This document shows, piece by piece, positions 1-6,480 of a stretch of 8,333 nucleotides of DNA. The stretch is from the NCBI GenBank assembly GCA_905198475.1, contig CAJKCQ010000084.1:1-8333 (forward strand), read 5' to 3'. The position numbers were made by a program, and so were the translations under genes. How positions within the stretch are numbered: position 1 is the stretch's first letter; each line of letters opens with the position of its first letter. This DNA comes from an uncultured Sutterella sp. (GTDB lineage Bacteria > Pseudomonadota > Gammaproteobacteria > Burkholderiales > Burkholderiaceae_F). The notes under the pieces were generated by a model, which worked only from the letters and a program-made list of their open reading frames with translations, did not search any database and was not told the DNA's origin.

Positions 1-7
1 GGGGGGG

Positions 8-41
8 CCCGGCGGGACAGAGCGCGCGTCCGGCCGCCGGG
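8..41. other. Inverted repeat downstream of the M20 gene
   Basis: CCCGGCGG at 8-15 is the perfect reverse complement of CCGCCGGG at 34-41, with an 18-nt loop. It lies 21 bases past the stop codon of the minus-strand amidohydrolase gene. It could fold at the 3' end of that transcript. On the minus strand it is followed by a run of C, not U, so it is not a canonical intrinsic terminator. It sits at the window edge in very GC-rich sequence, where chance repeats are common. Confidence 0.3.
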
Positions 42-61
42 GGGCTTCAGAGAAGACCGCC

Positions 62-1261
62 TCAGGCGAGCGCGGCGAGCCGCTCGAGGGCGACGCCCGC
101 GAGCATCGTCGCGGCGGCAGGGATCACCTCGTCGTTGAAGTCGAAGGTCGGGTGGTGGAGCGCTGCCTGGTGCACCTCGTCGCGGATGCCGACGCGGATC
201 ATGGCGCCGGGCACCTTGAAGAGGTATTCGGCGAAGTCTTCGCCCCCCATCGAGACGTCGATCGGAGCGGCAGCTTGCGCGCCGAAGCGGCGCGTGACGA
301 AGCCGCGCACGTGCTCGACGGCGTCGGCGGAGTTGATGAGGGCGGGCGTGAGGCGGTCGTAGCGGAAGTCGCCCCTGCAGCCTTCGCTCTCGGCGATGGT
401 CTTCACCATGCGCGCCATCTCGGCTTCGATCTGGCAGCGCACGGGCTCGCTGAAGGTGCGCACCGTGCCCGAGAGCGTCGCCTCCTCGGGGATGACGTTG
501 GGCGTGTGGAAGCGCCCGGCGTTCACCGACGAGATGGAGAGGACCGCGGGTTCGATCGCGGAGACCTTGCGCGAGACGACGGTCTGGAGCGCGCAGATGA
601 GAAGCCCCGCGGCGGGCACCGGGTCGATGCCGAGATGCACGCGCGCGGCGTGCACGCCCCGGCCCGTGAGGGTGATGTAGAAGAAGTCGGTCGAGGCCTG
701 TGCGGGACCGGCGCGCAGCCCGAAGACGCCCTTGGGGAGCGCCGGTTCGTCGTGCGCGCCGTAGATCTCCTTGACGTCGTACTTCTCGATCACGCCGGCG
801 TCGACCACCGCGCGCGCGCCGCGGCCGATCTCTTCGGCGGGCTGGAAGACGCCCACGACGCGGCCGGCCCATTCGCCACGCTTCTCATGGAGGTAGCGCA
901 AGGCGCCAAGGAGCCACGTCGTGTGGCCGTCGTGCCCGCAGGCGTGGCAGCGCATCTCGACCGTGCTCCTCCAGGGGTTCTTCGACTGGTCGGGCATCGG
1001 GAGCGCGTCGATGTCGGCGCGCAGCGCCACCGTCGCGCCCGGCCGCGCGCCGTCGATCACGACCACGACGCCGCCCTTGACGACGTCGGCGTCCACGTTC
1101 GTGATGCCCCAGCCGCGGAGCGTTTCGACGATCCGGCCCACCGTCCGGGCCGTGTCGAACCCGAGTTCGGGATGCGCGTGAACGTCACGGCGGAAGGCCG
1201 CAAGCTCATCGGCCCAGGCGCCGATTTCGGGGAAGACTTTGTTCTGAAGCACGTACTGCAT
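62..1261 (-). CDS. M20-family (M20D-like) metallo-amidohydrolase, hippurate/N-acyl-amino-acid hydrolase type
   Basis: Predicted cytoplasmic zinc amidohydrolase of 399 aa that splits an amide bond in an N-acyl amino acid or small peptide-like substrate. The motifs run in family order: HAHPELGF (28-35), RADIDALPM (81-89), CHACGHDGH (105-113), QPAEE (140-144), GAHDEPALP (168-176), lid-domain GVHAARVHLGIDP (202-214), SMGGEDFAEY (337-346) and LHHPTFDFND (368-377). By family precedent the metal ligands are C108, H110, E144, H170 and H369, with E143 the general base. There is no signal peptide. The frame stays open 83 codons upstream to an ATG at 1510, but that extension is Arg/Glu-rich and unlike the family. 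The ATG at 1261 puts FPEIGAWADELAAFRRDVH where M20D proteins normally begin, so I chose it, although only a weak purine-rich stretch precedes it. The gene is divergent from the gsi-type importer, which suggests the importer may feed it. The exact substrate cannot be read from the sequence. Family call firm, specificity unknown. Confidence 0.9.
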   Translation of the reverse strand: MQYVLQNKVFPEIGAWADELAAFRRDVHAHPELGFDTARTVGRIVETLRGWGITNVDADVVKGGVVVVIDGARPGATVALRADIDALPMPDQSKNPWRSTVEMRCHACGHDGHTTWLLGALRYLHEKRGEWAGRVVGVFQPAEEIGRGARAVVDAGVIEKYDVKEIYGAHDEPALPKGVFGLRAGPAQASTDFFYITLTGRGVHAARVHLGIDPVPAAGLLICALQTVVSRKVSAIEPAVLSISSVNAGRFHTPNVIPEEATLSGTVRTFSEPVRCQIEAEMARMVKTIAESEGCRGDFRYDRLTPALINSADAVEHVRGFVTRRFGAQAAAPIDVSMGGEDFAEYLFKVPGAMIRVGIRDEVHQAALHHPTFDFNDEVIPAAATMLAGVALERLAALA

Positions 1262-1556
1262 TTTTTCTCTTTTCCGCTTCGTTGATTGAGTGGGCGGGCG
1301 CTCTGGCGTGAGCCCCCGCCGGAGGTTCAGGCAACGATTATCGGCCGCGGCCGGCACCCCGCGCCTGCGGCGAACACCTAAGACGGCGCCTTCGGGACGC
1401 AAGAAGACGCCTTCCTCTGCCCGTCCCTCCTCCCCCTCTCGCACCACTTCCGCACCCAGGCGCACCACCGCGAGGCCAAAACAGATTTCAAGCGCACCGT
1501 ATGCGTGCATTCGACGCCAAAGCCGTGCGTTTCGCTCTGGTTTGGCTTTTCCGACC

Positions 1557-1566
1557 GGATTAATCC
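1557..1566. promoter_or_regulatory. Perfect palindrome GGATTAATCC, possible operator
   Basis: GGATTAATCC is a perfect 10-bp palindrome and one of the few AT-centred symmetric sites in this GC-rich spacer. It lies about 300 bases from the amidohydrolase start and 350 from the ATPase start. Dyads like this often bind dimeric transcription factors, but no regulator gene is in the window and no second copy was noticed. It is only a candidate. Confidence 0.2.
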
Positions 1567-1594
1567 AACGTGTTCGATGTTGCTGAATGGTCTC

Positions 1595-1605
1595 TCACCT
1601 CCTTT
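1595..1605 (-). promoter_or_regulatory. Perfect extended Shine-Dalgarno-like sequence (AAAGGAGGTGA) without a normal start codon
   Basis: Read on the minus strand, these 11 bases are AAAGGAGGTGA, fully complementary to the anti-SD tail of 16S rRNA. The plus strand reads TCACCTCCTTT. No ATG, GTG or TTG at usual spacing opens a long frame. The GTG overlapping the motif gives only about 12 codons. An ATT about 9 bases downstream of GGAGG is in frame with the amidohydrolase and follows an in-frame TGA. No other SD-like site in the window is as strong. It may be chance, a leader-peptide site or a ribosome-binding decoy. Confidence 0.3.
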
Positions 1606-1740
1606 CCTGCAGATCCGCCCTACCGCATTTGCGCCGAATCAAGCCGCAGACGCTTAGTGAACATGCATACAACTTTTGCCGCAGTCAGTGCTAACCCGGA
1701 GTGGGGTAGTCTGAAGTTCCGCGCCGCCCGGCGCCGCGGG

Positions 1741-1776
1741 CCTTCGACGGGGTTCCCATTCACAAGCCGTCGAGGG
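1741..1776 (+). other. Leader hairpin 1 upstream of the ATPase gene
   Basis: CCTTCGACGG (1741-1750) pairs with CCGTCGAGGG (1767-1776) in a 10-bp stem with one G-U pair and a 16-nt loop. It lies about 140 bases before the ATPase start. It has no U-tract, so it is not a simple terminator. If the transcript begins upstream, it would be a stable 5' leader element. I cannot assign it to a known riboswitch class. Confidence 0.4.
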
Positions 1777-1800
1777 ACCGGACCGGGGGTGCATGACGAC

Positions 1801-1834
1801 TGAGGAGCCGCTGCGGCACGCGGCTTGCTTCTCA
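1801..1834 (+). other. Leader hairpin 2 upstream of the ATPase gene
   Basis: TGAGGAGC (1801-1808) pairs with GCTTCTCA (1827-1834) in an 8-bp stem with one G-U pair. The inner bases CGC (1809-1811) and GCG (1820-1822) can extend it. A competing 6-bp pairing, AGCCGC (1806-1811) with GCGGCT (1820-1825), is also possible. It starts 24 bases after hairpin 1 and ends 82 bases before the ATPase start. Two consecutive stems suggest a structured leader, but GC-rich DNA forms such stems readily. Confidence 0.35.
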
Positions 1835-1916
1835 AGTCATGGGGCCGTCCGGGGCCGCACGTCCATTGGGTGCAGCACGGCGGCCGCTCCTTTGCCAAAC
1901 CCCAAGAATTCAAAAA

Positions 1917-3800
1917 ATGATGGAAAGAGCAGCGAGCAACTCCAACTCCCCGCAGAACGCCCAGCCGGTGCTTGAGGTCGATCATCTGCGCGTGCAGTTC
2001 TCCTCCGACAGCGGCGTCACCACCGCCGTGGTTGACGAATCCTTCGTCATCCGCCCGGGCGAAACGCTCGCGCTCGTGGGCGAATCGGGCTCGGGCAAGT
2101 CCGTGACGTCCCTCTCCGTGATGCGCCTCGTCGAGCACGGCGGCGGCAAAATCGTCAACGGCTCGATCAAGCTGCGCTGCCGCGACGGCCGCGTCGTGGA
2201 CCTCACGAACGCCTCGCGCTCGGAACTCCAGAAGCTGCGCGGCTCCGAAGTCGCGATGATCTTCCAGGAGCCGATGACCTCGCTCAACCCGGTCTTCACC
2301 GTGGGCGCGCAGATTGCGGAAAGCCTCACGCTCCACCGCGGCATGAGCGAAGCCGAGGCCCTCAAGGAGGCCGTGCACCTTCTCGAACTCGTGCGCATTC
2401 CCGACGCCGCGCGCGTCGCGCTGCGCTTCCCGCACCAGCTCTCGGGCGGCATGCGTCAGCGCGTGATGATCGCCATCGCGCTCGCCTGCAAGCCGCAGCT
2501 CCTCATCGCCGACGAACCGACTACGGCGCTCGACGTCACCGTGCAGGCCCAGATCCTCGCGTTGATCGCCCAGCTCCAGAAGGAGATCGGCATGGCGGTC
2601 CTCTTCATCACGCACGACATGGGCGTGGTGGCGCAGATCGCCGACCGCGTCGCCGTCATGCGCTACGGCGAGATCGTCGAGTCGGGCACGGCGAGCGAAA
2701 TCTTCACGCACCCGAAGCACCCCTACACGCAGGCGCTCCTTTCGGCCGTGCCGCGCCTCGGCAGCCTCAAGGAGGTCGACCATCCGTGCTTCTTCCGCCT
2801 CATCGACCCGGACAACGGCCAGGTGATCGAGCCGCGCTCGGACCATCTGCACAAGCCCGGCGACGTCATCCTCGAAGTCAACGACATCGTGAAGACCTTT
2901 CCGGTGCGCACCGACTTCTGGGGCAACCCCACCTACGTCGTGCGCGCCTGCGACCACGTGAGCTTCAAGCTCCGTGCGGGCGAGACGCTCTCGATCGTGG
3001 GCGAGTCGGGGTGCGGGAAGTCGACGACGGGCCGCGCGGTGCTGCGCCTCCTCGACGTCGACTCCGGCGACATCCTCTTCAAGGACAAGTCGCTCGTGCA
3101 CATGACGCGCCGCGACCTGCAGGTCGAGCGCCGCAACCTGCAGATGATCTTCCAGGATCCGTACGCGTCGCTCGATCCGCGTCAGACCGTCGGCTACTCG
3201 ATCGCCGAGCCGCTGATGATCCACAACGTCTGCTCGAAGTCGGAGATGTGGGACCGCGTCGCGCAGCTCCTGAAGCGCGTCGGCCTCTCGCCCGACATGG
3301 CGAACCGCTATCCGCATGAATTCTCGGGCGGCCAGCGCCAACGCATCTGCATCGCGCGCGCGCTCTCGTTGCGCCCCAAGGTGATCATCGCCGACGAGTG
3401 CGTCGCGGCCCTCGACGTCTCGATCCGCGCGCAGGTCGTGAACCTCATGATGGAGCTCCAGGAGGAGATGGGTCTCTCCTATATCTTCATCTCCCACGAC
3501 ATGGGCGTCGTCGAGCGCATCAGCCACCGCGTCGCCGTCATGTACCTCGGGCAGATCGTCGAGATGGGTCCGCGCCGCGCCGTGCTCTCCAACCCCCTCC
3601 ACCCCTACACGCAGAAGCTTCTTTCGGCCGTGCCGATCGCCGACCCGGCCGAGCGCAACCTCCTGAAGCTCCTCAACCTCTCGGACCTCCCGAGCCCGGT
3701 GCGCAGGGTGGGCGACGATCCGGTGATCGACCCGCTCGTTGAAGTCGAACCCGGCCACTTCGTCGCGCGCCATCAGGTCGGGCAGATGCCGGGCGCCTGA
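1917..3800 (+). CDS. gsiA: Glutathione/peptide ABC importer, fused double ATP-binding subunit (GsiA-like)
   Basis: ATPase that energises import through the GsiC/GsiD permeases at the cytoplasmic face. It has two complete nucleotide-binding domains in 627 aa, close to E. coli GsiA (about 623). NBD1: Walker A GESGSGKS (55-62), Q-loop Q117, signature LSGGMRQR (175-182), Walker B LLIADE (195-200), H-loop H233, and the oligopeptide-transporter tail motif HPYTQALLSAVP (268-279). NBD2: Walker A GESGCGKS (362-369), Q413, FSGGQRQR (469-476), VIIADE (489-494), H527 and HPYTQKLLSAVP (562-573). All catalytic motifs look intact. The D-loop region of NBD2 reads ECVAALD, where GsiA-type proteins usually have EAVSALD. 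Tandem ATGs at 1917 and 1920 are the likely start, since an in-frame ATG at 1839 would add a non-conserved Arg/Pro-rich tail. No good SD precedes either choice. First gene of the operon, 62 bases before gsiB. Oligopeptide (Dpp/Opp) ATPases are relatives, but fusion and gene order favour Gsi. Confidence 0.9.
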   Translation: MMERAASNSNSPQNAQPVLEVDHLRVQFSSDSGVTTAVVDESFVIRPGETLALVGESGSGKSVTSLSVMRLVEHGGGKIVNGSIKLRCRDGRVVDLTNASRSELQKLRGSEVAMIFQEPMTSLNPVFTVGAQIAESLTLHRGMSEAEALKEAVHLLELVRIPDAARVALRFPHQLSGGMRQRVMIAIALACKPQLLIADEPTTALDVTVQAQILALIAQLQKEIGMAVLFITHDMGVVAQIADRVAVMRYGEIVESGTASEIFTHPKHPYTQALLSAVPRLGSLKEVDHPCFFRLIDPDNGQVIEPRSDHLHKPGDVILEVNDIVKTFPVRTDFWGNPTYVVRACDHVSFKLRAGETLSIVGESGCGKSTTGRAVLRLLDVDSGDILFKDKSLVHMTRRDLQVERRNLQMIFQDPYASLDPRQTVGYSIAEPLMIHNVCSKSEMWDRVAQLLKRVGLSPDMANRYPHEFSGGQRQRICIARALSLRPKVIIADECVAALDVSIRAQVVNLMMELQEEMGLSYIFISHDMGVVERISHRVAVMYLGQIVEMGPRRAVLSNPLHPYTQKLLSAVPIADPAERNLLKLLNLSDLPSPVRRVGDDPVIDPLVEVEPGHFVARHQVGQMPGA

Positions 3801-3850
3801 TCCCTCAGAACGTTCGGCGCAAGTCTTTTTCCGACCACTTCTCTCAACCC

Positions 3851-3856
3851 AAAGGA
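3851..3856 (+). promoter_or_regulatory. Strong ribosome binding site for gsiB
   Basis: AAAGGA sits 6 bases before the ATG at 3863 and is the clearest SD in the operon. The gsiA and gsiC starts have only weak purine stretches. This fits high translation of the binding protein relative to the ATPase and first permease. Confidence 0.7.
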
Positions 3857-3862
3857 AAAGCC

Positions 3863-5395
3863 ATGAAAGCTCTGAAAGCGCTTCTTCCGCTTCTTCTCGC
3901 CGGCGCCGTCGCCGCGGGGGGCGCGCAGGCCGCCACGAAGGACGTGACGGTGGCCGTCGCCTCCACCTTCACGACGCTCGACCCGTACAACGCCTCCGAC
4001 ACGCTCAGCCAGGCCGTTGCGAAGTCCTTCTACGAAGGCCTCTTCTCTTTCGACAAGAACATGAAGGTCGTGAACGTCCTCGCCGAGTCCTACGAGGCCT
4101 CCGCGGACGGCCTCACCTACACGGTGAAGCTCAGGAAGGGCGTGAAGTTCCAGAACGGCGAGGACTTCACCTCCGCCGCCGTCAAGGTGAACTACGAACG
4201 CGTGATGGACAAGAAGAACGGCCTCAAGCGCTTCGTTCTCTACTCCAACATCGCCAGAATCGACACGCCCGACGACTTCACGGTGGTCTTCACCCTGAAG
4301 AAGCCCTTCTCGGCCTTCATCAACCAGCTCGCGCACCCGAGCGGCGGCATGATCTGCCCGAAGGAGCTCGAGAAGTGGGGCGCCAAGATCGCCTTCCACC
4401 CCTGCGGCACGGGCCCCTTCGTGATGAAGGACTACAACCCGAGCGAAGTGCTCAAGGTTGAGAAGAACCCGAACTACTGGCGTGCGGGCTATCCGAAGGT
4501 GGATTCGATCACCTGGAAGCCGGTCGTTGAGAATTCGACCCGCGTCGCGATGCTCCTCACGGGCGAGGCCGACTACGCCTTCCCGGTTCCGGCCGAGCAG
4601 GTGAAGCAGATTGAGTCAAAGGACGCGGTGCGCCTCGACATCACCCCGTCGATCATCACGCGCTACGTCGAGATGAACCTCACGAAGAAGGTCTTCGAGG
4701 ACATCCGCGTGCGTCAGGCCCTCAACTACGCCGTCAACAAGCAGGCCCTCGTCAAGGTCGCCTTCAGCGGCTACGCCGACCCCGCGACCGGCGTCGCGCC
4801 CATGGACGTCGACTACGCCGTGAAGCTCGGCCCCTGGCCCTACGACCCGAAGAAGGCCCGCGAACTTCTGAAGGAGGCGGGCTACCCCAACGGCTTCAAG
4901 GTCGAGCTCTGGTCGGGCTACAACCACACGACCGCCGCGAAGATCGTGCAGTTTCTGCAGCAGCAGCTCGCGCAGGTGGGCGTGAAGGCCTCCGTGCGCA
5001 CGCTCGAAGCCGGCCAGCGCACCGCGATGGTCGAGTCGGTGAAGCCCGAGGAGTCCAAGCACGAGCTCTACTACATCGGCTGGTCCTCCTCGACGGGCGA
5101 AATGGACTACGCGATCCGTCCGCTCCTGGCGACCTCGAGCTTCACGCCGAACGACTCCAACGAGTCGTACTACTCCAACAAGATGGTCGACGAGAAGCTC
5201 ATGGAAGCGCTCGCCACGACCGGCCGCGAGAAGAAGGCCGAGCTCTACGCCGACATTCAGAAGCAGATCTGGAACGACGCGCCCTGGATCTTCCTCGTCA
5301 ACGAGAAGAACATCGCCGGCAGCGCCAAGAACCTGACGGGCTTCTTCATCCAGCCCGACGCGAGCTTCAACTTCACCGAACTTGAAGTGAAGTAA
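3863..5395 (+). CDS. gsiB: Periplasmic glutathione/peptide-binding protein (GsiB-like, SBP family 5)
   Basis: Substrate-binding subunit that captures ligand in the periplasm and delivers it to the GsiC/GsiD channel. At 510 aa it matches E. coli GsiB (about 512). Residues 1-23 form a Sec signal peptide: basic MKALK start, Leu/Ala core, AQA before a likely cleavage ahead of ATKD. There is no lipobox Cys, so the mature protein should be soluble. The family-5 signature region lies around residues 74-108 (AESYEASADGLTYTVKLRKG onward). Segments recognisable from memory of E. coli GsiB include FTTLDPY, DTLSQAVAKSFY, KPFSAFIN, ALNYAVNKQALVKVAF, PWPYDPKKARELLKEAGYPN, QQQLAQVG and SKNLTGF. The start follows a strong SD. 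Codon choice is strongly skewed to AAG, AAC, TAC, TTC and CTC, as in highly expressed genes. A hairpin follows in the 121-base gap before gsiC. Whether the ligand is glutathione or another short peptide is not decided by sequence reading. Confidence 0.92.
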   Translation: MKALKALLPLLLAGAVAAGGAQAATKDVTVAVASTFTTLDPYNASDTLSQAVAKSFYEGLFSFDKNMKVVNVLAESYEASADGLTYTVKLRKGVKFQNGEDFTSAAVKVNYERVMDKKNGLKRFVLYSNIARIDTPDDFTVVFTLKKPFSAFINQLAHPSGGMICPKELEKWGAKIAFHPCGTGPFVMKDYNPSEVLKVEKNPNYWRAGYPKVDSITWKPVVENSTRVAMLLTGEADYAFPVPAEQVKQIESKDAVRLDITPSIITRYVEMNLTKKVFEDIRVRQALNYAVNKQALVKVAFSGYADPATGVAPMDVDYAVKLGPWPYDPKKARELLKEAGYPNGFKVELWSGYNHTTAAKIVQFLQQQLAQVGVKASVRTLEAGQRTAMVESVKPEESKHELYYIGWSSSTGEMDYAIRPLLATSSFTPNDSNESYYSNKMVDEKLMEALATTGREKKAELYADIQKQIWNDAPWIFLVNEKNIAGSAKNLTGFFIQPDASFNFTELEVK

Positions 5396-5418
5396 TGCCG
5401 CACCTCCCTGCGGGAAAA

Positions 5419-5447
5419 GGCGCCCCGTCCCCGACGGGACGGCCGCC
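5419..5447 (+). other. Strong intergenic hairpin between gsiB and gsiC
   Basis: CCGTCCC (5425-5431) pairs perfectly with GGGACGG (5436-5442) around a CGAC tetraloop. After a small internal loop, GGCG (5419-5422) pairs with CGCC (5444-5447). A competing outer pairing joins CCTGCGGG (5407-5414) with CCCGCAGG (5446-5453). No U-tract follows, so full termination is unlikely. Hairpins after binding-protein genes in ABC operons commonly protect the upstream mRNA from 3' exonucleases or give partial termination, raising binding protein over permease. That role here is inferred. Confidence 0.55.
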
Positions 5448-5516
5448 CGCAGGAGCGGCGGACAAAACGACAATCACAAAACCCACACCTCCTCCCAACA
5501 CCGTGCAGGCGAGTCC

Positions 5517-6437
5517 ATGCTGAGATATTTCATTAAAAGACTCCTGGGCATGATCCCAACGCTCATCCTCGTGGCGATCTGCGTCTTCTTCTTCATCCAT
5601 CTGCTGCCGGGCGATCCCGCCCGCCTCGCCGCGGGTCCTGAAGCCGACGAAGCGACCGTCGAGATGATCCGCCACAGCCTCGGCCTCGACCGCTCGATCC
5701 CCGAGCAGTTCCTGCACTTCGTCTCGGGCGCCGTGCAGGGCGACTTCGGCACCTCCATCCGCTCGCAGCGCCCCGTGATCCAGGAGATCAGCGAGCGCTT
5801 CGGGCCGACGCTCTACCTCACGCTCGCCTCGATGTTCTGGTCCGTGGTCTTCGGCCTCGTGATCGGCGTCGTTTCGGCGGTCTACCGCAACAAGTGGCCC
5901 GACCGCTTCGGCATGACGCTCGCCGTCTCGGGCATTTCGTTCCCGGCCTTCGCGCTCGGCATTCTCCTGATGGAGATCTTCTCCGTCGAGCTCGGGTGGC
6001 TCCCGACCGTGGGCGCCGCCTCCTGGAAGCACTACATCCTGCCCTCGATCACCCTGGGCGCGGCGGTCGCCGCGGTGATGGCCCGCTTCACCCGCGCCTC
6101 CTTCGTCGAGGTGCTCCACGACGACTACATCCGCACTGCGCGCGCCAAGGGCGTGCCGGAGACGAAGATCGTCGTCAAGCACGCGCTGAGGAACGCCCTC
6201 ATTCCGGTGGTGACGATGATGGGCCTGCAGTTCGGCTTCCTCCTCGGCGGCTCCATCGTGGTCGAAAAGGTCTTCAACTGGCCCGGCATGGGGCGTCTGC
6301 TCGTTGACGCCGTGGACATGCGCGACTACCCGATCATTCAGGCGAGCGTGCTTCTCTTCTCGCTCGAATTCATCGTGATCAACCTCGTGGTGGACGTCCT
6401 CTACGGTTGGATCAACCCCTCGATCCGCTACAAGTGA
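5517..6437 (+). CDS. gsiC: Glutathione/peptide ABC importer permease (GsiC-like)
   Basis: Inner-membrane permease that forms half of the translocation channel with GsiD. At 306 aa it has the same length as E. coli GsiC and begins with the typical OppB/DppB-type N-terminus (MLRYFIKRLLGMIPTLIL). Predicted membrane segments lie roughly at 10-31, 99-123, 133-158, 172-190, 229-250 and 276-298. HLLPGDPAR (28-36) opens the periplasmic domain after the first helix. The EAA loop that docks on the ATPase is near 199-230, with TARAKG at 207-212 and HALRNALIP at 222-230. The distal GSIVVEKVFNWPGMGRLL (245-262) and C-terminal NPSIRYK are characteristic. It starts after a weak AGGCGAG and is separated from gsiB by a hairpin-bearing gap. 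gsiD begins 43 bases downstream. No truncation or frameshift is seen. Confidence 0.93.
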   Translation: MLRYFIKRLLGMIPTLILVAICVFFFIHLLPGDPARLAAGPEADEATVEMIRHSLGLDRSIPEQFLHFVSGAVQGDFGTSIRSQRPVIQEISERFGPTLYLTLASMFWSVVFGLVIGVVSAVYRNKWPDRFGMTLAVSGISFPAFALGILLMEIFSVELGWLPTVGAASWKHYILPSITLGAAVAAVMARFTRASFVEVLHDDYIRTARAKGVPETKIVVKHALRNALIPVVTMMGLQFGFLLGGSIVVEKVFNWPGMGRLLVDAVDMRDYPIIQASVLLFSLEFIVINLVVDVLYGWINPSIRYK

Positions 6438-6466
6438 GTCCTCTCGGAACCGCTTCATAAGAATTT

Positions 6467-6470
6467 GGAG
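6467..6470 (+). promoter_or_regulatory. Ribosome binding site for gsiD
   Basis: GGAG lies 10 bases upstream of the ATG at 6481, followed by an A-rich stretch. It supports this start over the later in-frame Met at residue 22. Confidence 0.55.
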
Positions 6471-6480
6471 AAAAAAGAAG

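Larger units (their letters stand above)
1262..1916. other. Long divergent intergenic region, no convincing gene
   Basis: This 655-base spacer separates the divergent starts of the amidohydrolase and the transporter ATPase. The reading frames across it encode Arg/Pro/Ser-rich low-complexity peptides that look like GC-rich shadows. I find no tRNA-like fold and no good sigma70 promoter on the plus strand. On the minus strand a GATAAT hexamer (1342 down to 1337) could be a -10 for the amidohydrolase, but it has no matching -35. The spacer should hold the control elements of both units. The more specific elements (palindrome, SD-like sequence, two hairpins) are listed separately. Confidence 0.6.

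Noticed and set aside
152..1285. 377-codon open frame on the plus strand, antisense to the amidohydrolase
   Set aside because: Arg/Ala/His/Asp-rich low-complexity translation; the minus strand has the full M20 motif set.
1342..1353. 12-bp GC-only palindrome CGGCCGCGGCCG as an operator
   Set aside because: Consists only of G and C in GC-rich sequence; no paired site or promoter near it, so chance is the simpler explanation.
1262..1510. N-terminal extension of the amidohydrolase to the ATG at 1510
   Set aside because: The added 83 residues are low-complexity and unlike the family, whose normal N-terminus starts at the Met encoded at 1261.
1595..1605. Possible fragment of a 16S rRNA 3' end (TCACCTCCTTT)
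   Set aside because: The match stops at the anti-SD core; flanking bases do not continue into 16S or spacer sequence.
1721..1734. GCGCCG/CGGCGC inverted repeat as a third leader stem
   Set aside because: The full pairing leaves only a 2-base loop, and such repeats are expected by chance at this GC content.
1290..1803. Two plus-strand frames (98 and 77 codons) in the divergent spacer
   Set aside because: Arg/Ser/Pro-rich, no SD, no recognisable family; they look like chance frames.
1793..1975. 60-codon plus-strand frame overlapping the gsiA start in another frame, considered as a translational leader
   Set aside because: Only a G-run precedes it, the peptide has no leader-like pattern, and its overlap can be explained by GC-rich sequence with few stops.
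1620..3773. 717-codon open frame on the minus strand, antisense to gsiA
   Set aside because: It is a mirror of the GC-biased gsiA coding frame, rich in Arg/His/Asp/Val/Leu with no domain, and gsiA carries intact ABC motifs on the other strand.
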